Shown here piece after piece: positions 33,023-40,975 of a stretch of DNA of 44,502 nucleotides. The stretch spans positions 1-44,502 of the forward strand of contig JAIPFP010000021.1 of assembly GCA_021736575.1 (NCBI GenBank), written 5' to 3'. Both the position numbers and the translations under genes were made by a program. Within the stretch, counting starts at the first letter, position 1. The number at the start of each line of letters is the position of its first letter. Below the pieces are notes generated by a model that was not told the origin of the DNA, did no database searches, and saw only the letters and a list, made by a program, of their open reading frames with translations. Source of the stretch: Pirellula sp. (GTDB taxonomy: Bacteria; Planctomycetota; Planctomycetia; Pirellulales; Pirellulaceae).

Positions 33023-33919
33023 ATGAAAATCCTCTCCCAAACAGTGATCCTATTCGTCCTTACGTCGTTGTTTGTTCCCACGACTTTTGCGCAGTCCACC
33101 GGACTGACTTTACCGATTTGGCCTGATCTGGCACCCGGCGAATCAAGTCGCGAGCCAGGGACCGCTTTGCCGCTCAGGGCGACAGACCAGCCCATCATTA
33201 CTCGCGTCGAAAACATTACTCAACCGACGATGGATGTCTTTTTGGCGGAAAAGCCCAACGGAACAGGCATCGTCATCCTACCGGGCGGTGGGTTCAAGTA
33301 CGTCGTTCCCGATCTCGAAGGCTCAGAGGCGGCGGCGGCACTGAATCGCATTGGAATCAGCGTCTTCGTTCTTCGCTATCGAACGACTCCGGATGCGGCG
33401 GACAAACCTTGGGCTCGTCCCTTGCAAGACAGCCAACGCGTCATCCGCACCATGCGTTCGCAAGCCAAGAAATGGAATCTGGATCCACAAAAAATCGGAC
33501 TTCTTGGTTTTTCTGCGGGTGGGCAAGTCGCCGCAATCCATCTCACTCAATCGGAACCTGCCTACACGTCCATCGACGAAATCGACAAGTCGAGTTTTCG
33601 ACCAGACTTTGCAATGCTCATCTACCCATGGCGAATCTACGACGGAGCCACGGACGATCTCATTTCGCCGATCAAAGTAGGCAAGGAAACGCCACCGACC
33701 TTCCTGGTGCACACACATGATGATCAGTCCACTGCGTTAGGCGCGGTCATGTTCTATGCGCATCTTAAGAAACAGAACATCTCGTCGGAGCTGCATGTGT
33801 ACCAAAACGGAGGTCACGGTTACGGCGTTCGATCCAGGCCCAAGTCAGCCATCGGTACTTGGCAAGATCGAGCAATCGAATGGTTGGAGCTGCGAGAATT
33901 GGGGCGTGCAAGCGAATAA
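33023..33919 (+). CDS. exported alpha/beta hydrolase / esterase (BD-FAE-like)
   Basis: A 298-residue secreted esterase-like enzyme. Residues 1-23 form a signal peptide ending TFA-Q. The oxyanion segment ILPGGGFKYV, nucleophile elbow GFSAGG (S164), acid in HTHDDQST (D233) and His in NGGHGYG (H265) complete the triad. The layout resembles planctomycete hydrolases annotated as acetyl xylan esterase or lipase. The substrate is unknown but the export suggests polysaccharide esters. I chose ATG 33023, where the signal peptide begins. It converges with the Uma2 gene, leaving 5 bases between stops. Confidence 0.85.
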   Translation: MKILSQTVILFVLTSLFVPTTFAQSTGLTLPIWPDLAPGESSREPGTALPLRATDQPIITRVENITQPTMDVFLAEKPNGTGIVILPGGGFKYVVPDLEGSEAAAALNRIGISVFVLRYRTTPDAADKPWARPLQDSQRVIRTMRSQAKKWNLDPQKIGLLGFSAGGQVAAIHLTQSEPAYTSIDEIDKSSFRPDFAMLIYPWRIYDGATDDLISPIKVGKETPPTFLVHTHDDQSTALGAVMFYAHLKKQNISSELHVYQNGGHGYGVRSRPKSAIGTWQDRAIEWLELRELGRASE

Positions 33920-33924
33920 AGCGA

Positions 33925-34476
33925 TTAGGCAAACGCCCCATTTCGATCGAAACGAATGACGCAACCGTCACTCAGAGAAACCGAGAATAATCCGTCATCC
34001 GGGATTGAATCTGAAGTATCTCTGTATTTCCCGCTGGATTGCAAAGCAAACCACCGAATGAAACGTTCGGCAGTATCCGCGATTAGGTAGTGTTCGACTC
34101 GTTGGTTCTCGTAGAGTTCTCTTTTGGCACCGCTGTCTTTGGTTGCGGTAGATTCGCTGAGAACTTCGATGGCTAAAACAGGCGGTTTTTCGAGATGGCG
34201 GGTGGGTTGATCGCCGCAAACGATCATAACGTCGGGTCGAACGACCGTATCGTGCTGAACAATCCAATCAAGCCCTGCGTAGACAGCACAATCGCATTTG
34301 CCGTTTGTTAGCGACGAGTCGATTTGAGCCACAAACTTGGCCACCGCTCGTTCGTGTGGTCCAAATGGCGATGGACTCATTGCGATGGCAGTGCCGTACC
34401 ATAGCTCCCAGTCTCCTTCCCAATGCTGGTAGTCGGCGACCGTGTAATGCGGTCGGAATTTGGGAACAGTGGACAT
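33925..34476 (-). CDS. Uma2 family (DUF820) putative endonuclease
   Basis: A 183-residue protein of the Uma2/DUF820 family, a PD-(D/E)XK nuclease fold. RPDVMIV supplies the Asp region, PVLAIEVLSEST the E-x-L-S motif and KRELYENQRVEHYLIAD the conserved helix and strand. The family is abundant in cyanobacteria and planctomycetes; activity and role are uncertain. ATG 34476 (MSTVPKFRPHYTV) gives the usual family N-terminus, so the longer frame to 34659, which overlaps larB, is rejected. Confidence 0.85.
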   Translation of the reverse strand: MSTVPKFRPHYTVADYQHWEGDWELWYGTAIAMSPSPFGPHERAVAKFVAQIDSSLTNGKCDCAVYAGLDWIVQHDTVVRPDVMIVCGDQPTRHLEKPPVLAIEVLSESTATKDSGAKRELYENQRVEHYLIADTAERFIRWFALQSSGKYRDTSDSIPDDGLFSVSLSDGCVIRFDRNGAFA

Positions 34477-34571
34477 GTTCAAGTTCGCTCGGCGGAGAAT
34501 AGGGAAATGGAATACATCGTTGATTAACCATAACGCAGGACCGTTCGAGAAACAACCGTCGCAATTGGACT

Positions 34572-35384
34572 CTAGTGCTTCTTGGCTGCGATGAGTCCAG
34601 CCATGTAGCCTCCCTTGAAACCTGCGTCGATGTTGACGACAGCGATATTCGCCGCACAACTATTGAGCATACTCAGCAAGGCGGATAGGCCTGCAAAATT
34701 GGCTCCGTAACCAACGCTTGTAGGAACTGCGATAACTGGACATCGCACGTGACCTGCCAGTACGCTTGGCAATGCCCCTTCCATGCCTGCAACGCAAACG
34801 ATTGCCGACATCTGCTGGAGTTTCGGCACCTGAGCCATCAAACGATATGGGCCGGCTACTCCGATGTCTTGGATGAGCTTGGTTGGCAACCCCATCCAGG
34901 CCAGAGTCTCCAGTGCTTCCAGCGCAACAGGCTCATCGGTCGTTCCAGCGCTTACCACTGCTACCATGCCTGGCAAATCGTTGCCTTTAAAACCATTTTC
35001 GCTCGCTGTGGCTTCGATGTGCTCTGGTGCGAGTGGAGTTCTCTCTCGACCGATGCGCAGGGTTCGTGCGACATGATTCCAACGAGTATGAGTGAACATT
35101 TCAGATAGCGTTCGCACTTGTTCCGCCGTAACCCGTGTCACCAGCAATTCCGCGTTTGCTTTGAGCAGAGCTTCCGCTACCGTCCTGATAGAATCAGGAG
35201 ATTTCCCAGCACCATAAATCACCTCTGGGTAGCCGCATCGCCGCGTGCGATCCAAGTCCGGCGTGACCGCCCCTTTCGACTGCACGGCTGCATGCAAAAT
35301 CCGCTGCCCCATTTCAATGGCAGACAGTTTTCCGGATTGAAACTCCGACCAAAGGATCGCGATTTCTTCGTTTTCGTTTTGCAT
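34572..35384 (-). CDS. larB: LarB, nickel pincer cofactor biosynthesis protein
   Basis: A 270-residue protein of the LarB family (AIR-carboxylase fold). LarB carboxylates and hydrolyses nicotinic acid adenine dinucleotide to begin nickel-pincer nucleotide synthesis. The N-terminal DLDRTRRCGYPEVIYGAGK and VVSAGTTDEPVALEA are characteristic. larC, larE and a client such as lactate racemase are not in the window. The gene starts 11 bases after pcp and is probably in one transcript with it. Confidence 0.92.
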   Translation of the reverse strand: MQNENEEIAILWSEFQSGKLSAIEMGQRILHAAVQSKGAVTPDLDRTRRCGYPEVIYGAGKSPDSIRTVAEALLKANAELLVTRVTAEQVRTLSEMFTHTRWNHVARTLRIGRERTPLAPEHIEATASENGFKGNDLPGMVAVVSAGTTDEPVALEALETLAWMGLPTKLIQDIGVAGPYRLMAQVPKLQQMSAIVCVAGMEGALPSVLAGHVRCPVIAVPTSVGYGANFAGLSALLSMLNSCAANIAVVNIDAGFKGGYMAGLIAAKKH

Positions 35385-35395
35385 CGGTGCTACAG

Positions 35396-36013
35396 TTATG
35401 CGATCGAGTTGTGGTGTTCGGACTCGTGAATCAAGTCAAGAATGCTCCCGATGGCTTCGGCCGATTGTTCGCGGGGCATCGACGGAAAATCGCGTCGACT
35501 GTGCAGAACTTGCTCTGGTGTTAGAGGCAGATGCAAGAAACCGATGGAACATTTTCGACGCCGTATTTCGTGCCAGCGATGCGAAAGATACATGACTGCA
35601 TTGCATAGATAAGTCCCCGCATGGAATGAGACAGAACATGGAATTCCAGCCGATCTCAAGTGAATATTCCAATCATCGAGTGGGAATTGTGTTCGATAAG
35701 CGACCGGCCCATCCGCCACCAAAGGTCCAAAAAAGTCGCCGGCAGCTTCCGTCATGCCTGCTACATTTAAAGCGATCGCCTCCAATTGAACCCGGCTGAT
35801 TCCAGGGGCTTGGCCCAAATGCAAAATCGCGTCGAAGCCCAATTCGAGATCCTTTTCAAGCCTAGTTTGCAGTTTTGGCAGATCGACGGGGTATCGCCGC
35901 GTGGTCACCCCTTGCGTTATGCCTCGATCGTGCAAGTAGGTCACGAGAGCTTCCCAACTGGAATTTTGTTCCCAGGTATCGTATGGTTCAAAGGCTGTCA
36001 GCAGGACTCGCAA
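35396..36013 (-). CDS. pcp: pyroglutamyl-peptidase I family protein
   Basis: A 205-residue peptidase C15 family protein that would remove N-terminal pyroglutamate. VLLTAFEPYD opens the fold. The triad candidates are all present: E78 in VQLEAIALN, C137 in HAGTYLCN and H161 in GFLHLPL. It is cytosolic. Its pairing with larB has no known biochemical reason. Confidence 0.88.
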   Translation of the reverse strand: MRVLLTAFEPYDTWEQNSSWEALVTYLHDRGITQGVTTRRYPVDLPKLQTRLEKDLELGFDAILHLGQAPGISRVQLEAIALNVAGMTEAAGDFFGPLVADGPVAYRTQFPLDDWNIHLRSAGIPCSVSFHAGTYLCNAVMYLSHRWHEIRRRKCSIGFLHLPLTPEQVLHSRRDFPSMPREQSAEAIGSILDLIHESEHHNSIA

Positions 36014-36213
36014 TTCGGATCTCTTATTTTGATGGTTTGCCGCGAAACTGACAATTCGCGAACTATTTATACCTCTTTTGTAGTCAAAAAACTTGGTTGT
36101 ACATCCCTCCGCATGCCAACAAGCCTGGAATTACGTAGTTCGTTGAGATAAAGTGGATGGGTGATATGTGAAGTCACTCCCACCCGTGAACACTTTTGGA
36201 AGGCGCTTTTTGG

Positions 36214-37071
36214 ATGATTCGTTTGGATAATTCTCTCCGTTGTGGCTTGGCTACGACTATGGCAATTGCTTCCTTTGCGGTTCAGTCCCTAACGATTTGG
36301 GCAGACGACCTTTTTCCAGATAAAAACCTTGAAGCGGCGGTCCGACGCGAGGTATTTGAAAAACGGTACAACACCGAAGCGTTGTCGGCCGACGACGTCA
36401 AAAATATTTCACAAGTGGTAGGTAAAGGCAAGGGGATCAAAAGCCTCGAAGGGCTACAAAACTGCAAAGCCCTCATGAAGCTCGATCTAGAGAAAAACGA
36501 AATCGTCGACCTGGGGCCCCTCAGAGAACTGAAACTGCTGCAATCGATCGATTTATCCTCGAACAAAATCGAATCGATCGAGCCCATCTCGAAGCTTATT
36601 CAGTCTCAGTATTTGGAACTGTCCAAAAATGCAATTGTCGACTTGGCCCCGCTGCGAGAAATGAGCAACTTGCGATCGCTTTACGTCTCGGATAACAAAA
36701 TCAAATCGCTCGAACCACTCGTCGGGCTTAAAAAAATGTGGACCCTCAATATTGCAGGTAATCCAATCGAGGACCCCGCTCCCATCGCGCAGCTCAAAGG
36801 CCTCGATTCGATAAACCTCAAGGGGTGCGGAATCAAGAGCGTTGAATTCATTCGCACCTTGACTCCGAATTTCCTAATGCTCAACGGCAACCCCATCGCG
36901 GACCTGGGACCGTTGGCCGAATCCTGCGAAGCGGACTCCAAGTCGGATCGTCGCTTTGCGCCTTTCCTCAGATTGTATTTGGATGAAGCATTTCTCAAGG
37001 AACCCAACCCTTCCGCCGCCGCGGAACGCTTGCGCAGCGTCGGCGTGCGTATCAATCCAGCGAACAAGTAA
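36214..37071 (+). CDS. exported leucine-rich repeat protein
   Basis: A 285-residue protein. A signal peptide (about 1-27) is followed by a short cap region and about six internalin-like repeats of 21-23 residues, each with an L-x-x-L-x-L-x-x-N-x-I core (for example LMKLDLEKNEIVDLGPL, LQSIDLSSNKIESIEPI). Such domains bind proteins. ATG 36214 is preceded by GGAAGG at a workable spacing; a TTG lies upstream at 36196. The downstream gene is also exported and begins 41 bases later. Confidence 0.8.
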   Translation: MIRLDNSLRCGLATTMAIASFAVQSLTIWADDLFPDKNLEAAVRREVFEKRYNTEALSADDVKNISQVVGKGKGIKSLEGLQNCKALMKLDLEKNEIVDLGPLRELKLLQSIDLSSNKIESIEPISKLIQSQYLELSKNAIVDLAPLREMSNLRSLYVSDNKIKSLEPLVGLKKMWTLNIAGNPIEDPAPIAQLKGLDSINLKGCGIKSVEFIRTLTPNFLMLNGNPIADLGPLAESCEADSKSDRRFAPFLRLYLDEAFLKEPNPSAAAERLRSVGVRINPANK

Positions 37072-37112
37072 CGTGTCAGGAGCAAGCAGCTCCAAATCCA
37101 AGAGTAGCATCA

Positions 37113-38537
37113 ATGAATTCGTCCATACGCAGGTTGTTTTCGATAACCACTGTTTTTTTGTCGTTCGGAATAGGCAACTATTCGCTAGCCCAAACGGAGA
37201 ACAAAGACCCAGCTTTTCGCCCCCGAAGTGATTCTGGTGCGACTCGTGACACCCAAGCTCTCCGCGAACAACTTAACAAGATGAAGGACTCGCGAGGGCC
37301 TATCAATCCGCTGGGGGATTTTCTCCAACGAAACTCGCAGCCGCTCCAAAACGAATTCGGCCGCGACACGGAATCGGAACAAAGACCCGCACTGAGAAAC
37401 AGTCCTGATGATTTTCGATCGTCCGAGTCAACACCAGATCCAAAACGATCCAAGGGAGTCGTTTTGCTGCCCGGCCCCAAATTCACCATTATTCAACAAG
37501 CGAGTCCATCTCAAGCGAGCTACGCTGCGTTAGATACCTTTCGACCCGCAAAATTTGTTTCCGACTTGGAAGCTACCAGTCGCCCCACGCTTCAAGCTCC
37601 AGTTTCGTTCGCGTCGGCCGATGTTCCGGTCCTTGGAAAAACCATACCGGTTGCTGCATACTATCAACTAGGACCTGTATTGCCGGGTGGCAATGGAGGG
37701 CCTGCGCCGCGCCCCTCAGTGCCGAATGCAGTGCCTCTAGCGACTGCCGCTCCGACGTTTGCTCCTGCCCCTACGACGTTTGCTCCACCACCTCCTACGA
37801 TGTTCGTCCCGCCTCCTACGACGTTTGTTGCTCCACCTACGACGTTCGTTCAACCTCCTGCAACGTTTGTTGCTCCACCCACGACGTTCGTTCAACCTCC
37901 TACAACGTTTGTTGCTCCACCCACGACGTTCGTTCCACCTCCGGCAACGTTTGTTGCTCCGCCAACGACCTTCGTTCCTCAGTCCTTTCCGCAAACGAGC
38001 ATTCCGCAGGGTTTTTCGCAAGTTAACCCACCGCCGATTACTTCCATGCCGATCGGGGGCATGGGACCGTCTGGAAGAGTACTCACAAATCCAGGCACGA
38101 CGTTCGTGGCCCCACCCCCGTATTACCCAACGAACCCAACGAACCTCGCAACTGGCGGGGCTCCGATGCGAAGTCCAAGCGATATAATGCCTCGTTCCCA
38201 GCCGCGTTCGAACACCATCAACGGTCCTCCGTTTGTGAGCCAACCTCCGTGTCAGTTCGACGCGGATTTTATGGTCTCGTCGGATGTTTACCGTCAATCG
38301 TTGGATCCCTGTGCGGTGACCTCGTCCGCGGATGATATGCGTTCAGGCGCGTCGCCGTTTTCTTATGTGCCCCCGACTTCCATGGCGGCAACGGTCCGTA
38401 AGTCATATCACCGTCCAATCATTGGATTTGGGCAAACGCTAGACAATTCCTATGCCAGTCGGGGTATTGTCGGTCAGCCGAAACTCTACAAAGATGGGCA
38501 GCCGGTTCGTAATTTCGTGCGATACCTTACCCCGTAA
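37113..38537 (+). CDS. exported Pro/Thr-rich repeat protein
   Basis: A 474-residue protein, signal peptide about 1-26. There is no recognised domain. Residues about 215-290 are a tandem array of a seven-residue unit TFV-x-PP-[TA] with higher-order 14-residue periodicity (TFVAPPTTFVQPPT). The rest is rich in Pro, Ser and Asn, except for a short C-terminal region with Tyr and Gly. It may form an extended wall- or surface-associated stalk; that is inference. A long Arg-rich reading frame on the opposite strand is an artefact of the repeat. Confidence 0.7.
   Translation: MNSSIRRLFSITTVFLSFGIGNYSLAQTENKDPAFRPRSDSGATRDTQALREQLNKMKDSRGPINPLGDFLQRNSQPLQNEFGRDTESEQRPALRNSPDDFRSSESTPDPKRSKGVVLLPGPKFTIIQQASPSQASYAALDTFRPAKFVSDLEATSRPTLQAPVSFASADVPVLGKTIPVAAYYQLGPVLPGGNGGPAPRPSVPNAVPLATAAPTFAPAPTTFAPPPPTMFVPPPTTFVAPPTTFVQPPATFVAPPTTFVQPPTTFVAPPTTFVPPPATFVAPPTTFVPQSFPQTSIPQGFSQVNPPPITSMPIGGMGPSGRVLTNPGTTFVAPPPYYPTNPTNLATGGAPMRSPSDIMPRSQPRSNTINGPPFVSQPPCQFDADFMVSSDVYRQSLDPCAVTSSADDMRSGASPFSYVPPTSMAATVRKSYHRPIIGFGQTLDNSYASRGIVGQPKLYKDGQPVRNFVRYLTP
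37821..37980 (+). repeat. in-frame tandem repeat, four 42-base units
   Basis: Units begin ACGTTTGTTGCTCC at 37821, 37863, 37905 and 37947, each encoding 14 residues made of two seven-residue subunits. Degenerate 21-base units precede them from about 37757. The nucleotide near-identity suggests recent slippage or unequal exchange. Confidence 0.85.
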
Positions 38538-38552
38538 TTAGGCCAATCTGAT

Positions 38553-39722
38553 TTGGAATCACGTCACCGTTATTATTTGGATCATGCGGCAACTTCGTGG
38601 CCCAAGCCGCCGGGATCCTTGGAAGCGTGCATCGATTTTCAGATCAACAATGGGGCTTCATCAGGTCGAGGCATCTATCATTCGGCGGAAGCCTCGTCGC
38701 GACTCGTGCATTCCGCCAGGCAAGCCGTCGCTCGCCTGATCAATGCACCGAGCGAACGCCACATCGCCTTTTGCAACAATGGAACCCATGCGCTCAACGC
38801 AGCGATCTTGGGTTTGCTACATTCACCAACTCTTCGAGGCTGCCATGTTGTCACCACTGCTACCGAACACAACAGCGTATTGCGACCGTTAGAGCTCGCA
38901 CACAAAACGAACGGAACGACTTGGACCGCTGTGCAATGCGACGAAACCGGCTTCGTAGATCCAAACTGCGTTGTGGAGGCCATGACACCAGACACCCGAT
39001 TGATTGTGGTGAATCATGCATCGAACGTCACCGGTTCGATCCAAGACGTTCGAACATTGGCGGGAATCGCAAAGTCGAAGAACGCGATCCTCCTTGTCGA
39101 CGCGGCTCAATCGCTCGGCTACCTACCCATCAATGTGCTCGACTGCGGAATCCAAGTTTTGGCCGCACCCGGTCATAAAGGAGCAGGTGGGATGCTTGGT
39201 ACTGGAATTCTATATGTTCATGAAGAAGTACAGCACTTGATCGAACCGATATGGATTGGCGGGACAGGGTCCCAAAGCGATTCGATTTCAGGACCGTTCG
39301 ATTGGCTTTCGGCGGTTGAATCGGGAAACAGCAACTTGCCAGGCATCGCATCGCTCAAAGCGGGCATCGAGTGGCTTGAGACGCGGCCGTTAACGGCTCA
39401 GACGGACCGATGGGCTCAACAAATGATCGAAGCTATCTTGGAGGAGCCAACTTTGAAACTGATCGGTCCGTTAGAAAACCGCCTACCGGTTATCAGTTTG
39501 ATCCATGAGCATTCATCCTGTCATGAAATGGCTATGATTCTGGATTCCGCCTGCCAAGTTGAAGCGAGGTCCGGCTTTCACTGTGCTGCCTTGATTCACC
39601 CGTTCCTTGGAACACAATCGACGGGTGGAACATTGCGACTTAGTCTGGGGCACACAACAGTGGAAGCGGATGTCGAAGCCGCGATTGAGGGAATTCACTT
39701 GCTCGGAAGTCTGCGCAGTTAG
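38553..39722 (+). CDS. aminotransferase class V, cysteine desulfurase family
   Basis: A 389-residue PLP enzyme. YLDHAATSWPKP is the usual N-terminus, TEHNS places H106 over the cofactor, and DAAQS gives D183 and Q186. K209 in AAPGHKGAGG is the Schiff-base Lys. The mobile-loop Cys (C344 in SGFHCA) is present. These features fit a cysteine desulfurase or selenocysteine lyase-like enzyme, not assignable to IscS or SufS by eye, and no suf or isc partner genes are near. The only in-frame start near the family N-terminus is TTG 38553, with no good Shine-Dalgarno. Confidence 0.85.
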   Translation: MESRHRYYLDHAATSWPKPPGSLEACIDFQINNGASSGRGIYHSAEASSRLVHSARQAVARLINAPSERHIAFCNNGTHALNAAILGLLHSPTLRGCHVVTTATEHNSVLRPLELAHKTNGTTWTAVQCDETGFVDPNCVVEAMTPDTRLIVVNHASNVTGSIQDVRTLAGIAKSKNAILLVDAAQSLGYLPINVLDCGIQVLAAPGHKGAGGMLGTGILYVHEEVQHLIEPIWIGGTGSQSDSISGPFDWLSAVESGNSNLPGIASLKAGIEWLETRPLTAQTDRWAQQMIEAILEEPTLKLIGPLENRLPVISLIHEHSSCHEMAMILDSACQVEARSGFHCAALIHPFLGTQSTGGTLRLSLGHTTVEADVEAAIEGIHLLGSLRS

Positions 39723-39792
39723 ATAGCATCATTTAAATAGCATCTTTTGACATTGTTCTCCTCTCCCCGCTCTTCCCGAGACCAGGGCCAAC

Positions 39793-40824
39793 TCAGTGAA
39801 CACTCAGTTCTTTTGTATTTTCATTGCGTTTTGCGGCCGTCAACAGTCCGATCATCACGAACTCGGCAATCAAATTCGCGATTCGAAACGCGATGGCAGC
39901 GAAAAGGGCGATGGGCTGCGGTACAAGACTGCTCAGCAGCCAAGTGATGACCAACTCACGCACTATCGCTCCACTGGGCAGCATCGAGGCAAAGCCCGCC
40001 ACCGCGCCAAGCGAAACGGCTGCAACGCATGCCGACCATCCATGCAGGGTCCATAGGCCGGCTGACGGTTGTATGCCCCCTAGCACCAGCCAAGCAGCCG
40101 AACCGTGTAGTATCCATCCGAGCAACATCCAAGCACACGTTCGAAGCATCAAGGTTCCGGTAAACGCATCATTGACAGAACGTGGCATGCGTCCGATTTT
40201 GCTCTTGGCTAGTACGGCTAGCACGGCCCGAAACGTATGCGGCAGCAGCATTAAGAAGGCGCAGGGTATGCAGACCAAGGCCCCCAGTAGCATCCATTTC
40301 GGGGGTGATTGCGTTAACAAAAAAATGCAGCCAAGAATCGCCCCGGTGCAAATACTTGTTAATGTCTCTACAAATATGCTTACCACCGTTGGTTTGATCG
40401 CGACCCCTAGCGGGTGCAGTTTGCCGGCCCGAAGCACAATCACCATGGCTTTGCCAGGAACATATTTGCCAAGGTGACCAAGAAAGTACGCATACAGACC
40501 CGTCCAAAAAGGGACCGTTTCACCGAACGCCTTAAGCGTTTGCAGCCAAGCGAGTCCGGCAGGAATCATCCCGATTGCATACACAAGGACGCCAGCCAGC
40601 AGCCATTTCCAATCCATTCTTGAAAAGTCGAGGTGCTCTCGGTGTCGCTGAATATCTTGGTATGCGCGTTGAATCGTCAGACCCAAAAAGACCAACACTA
40701 CGATCACAATAACCCATTTCAAAATCGGCTTCGCGCGGCCAATCCAGCCGGAACTCTCCGTTTTGTCCGGTGGCCGATTGGGCGTGGCTCCCGGGACGGC
40801 CAGGGTTTTCTCGACGTTCTGCAT
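39793..40824 (-). CDS. UPF0104 / lysylphosphatidylglycerol synthase TM-region-like protein
   Basis: A 343-residue polytopic membrane protein with about eight hydrophobic segments. The GHLGKYVPGKAMVIVLRAG segment and the MLPSGAIVRELVITWLL segment are typical of the YbhN/AglD type. The LPG-synthase catalytic domain is absent. Such proteins are linked to lipid or glycan flipping or transfer, without a firm function. ATG 40824 (MQNVEKTL) is chosen over a TTG upstream at 40845. Confidence 0.8.
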   Translation of the reverse strand: MQNVEKTLAVPGATPNRPPDKTESSGWIGRAKPILKWVIVIVVLVFLGLTIQRAYQDIQRHREHLDFSRMDWKWLLAGVLVYAIGMIPAGLAWLQTLKAFGETVPFWTGLYAYFLGHLGKYVPGKAMVIVLRAGKLHPLGVAIKPTVVSIFVETLTSICTGAILGCIFLLTQSPPKWMLLGALVCIPCAFLMLLPHTFRAVLAVLAKSKIGRMPRSVNDAFTGTLMLRTCAWMLLGWILHGSAAWLVLGGIQPSAGLWTLHGWSACVAAVSLGAVAGFASMLPSGAIVRELVITWLLSSLVPQPIALFAAIAFRIANLIAEFVMIGLLTAAKRNENTKELSVH

Positions 40825-40975
40825 AAAAATTGGAAGTCTTAACAATGGGATAAGATAAGCCAGAGTGGTAGAGTCTAATTTGTTTTTGCGATAAAATCAG
40901 TGGCAGAAATCCTGGCATGGACGGCTTATTTGTCTAGGTCAGTTCAACCCCCTTTTCCGTAAAGCATTCGCCTAG

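Noticed and set aside
37757-37980. CRISPR-like array
   Set aside because: The units are contiguous and in frame in a coding gene; they encode a peptide repeat.
37737-38297. Long Arg/Trp-rich reading frame on the minus strand
   Set aside because: It is the complement of the Pro/Thr repeat array; its repeats follow the plus-strand gene's 42-base periodicity and it has no start context.
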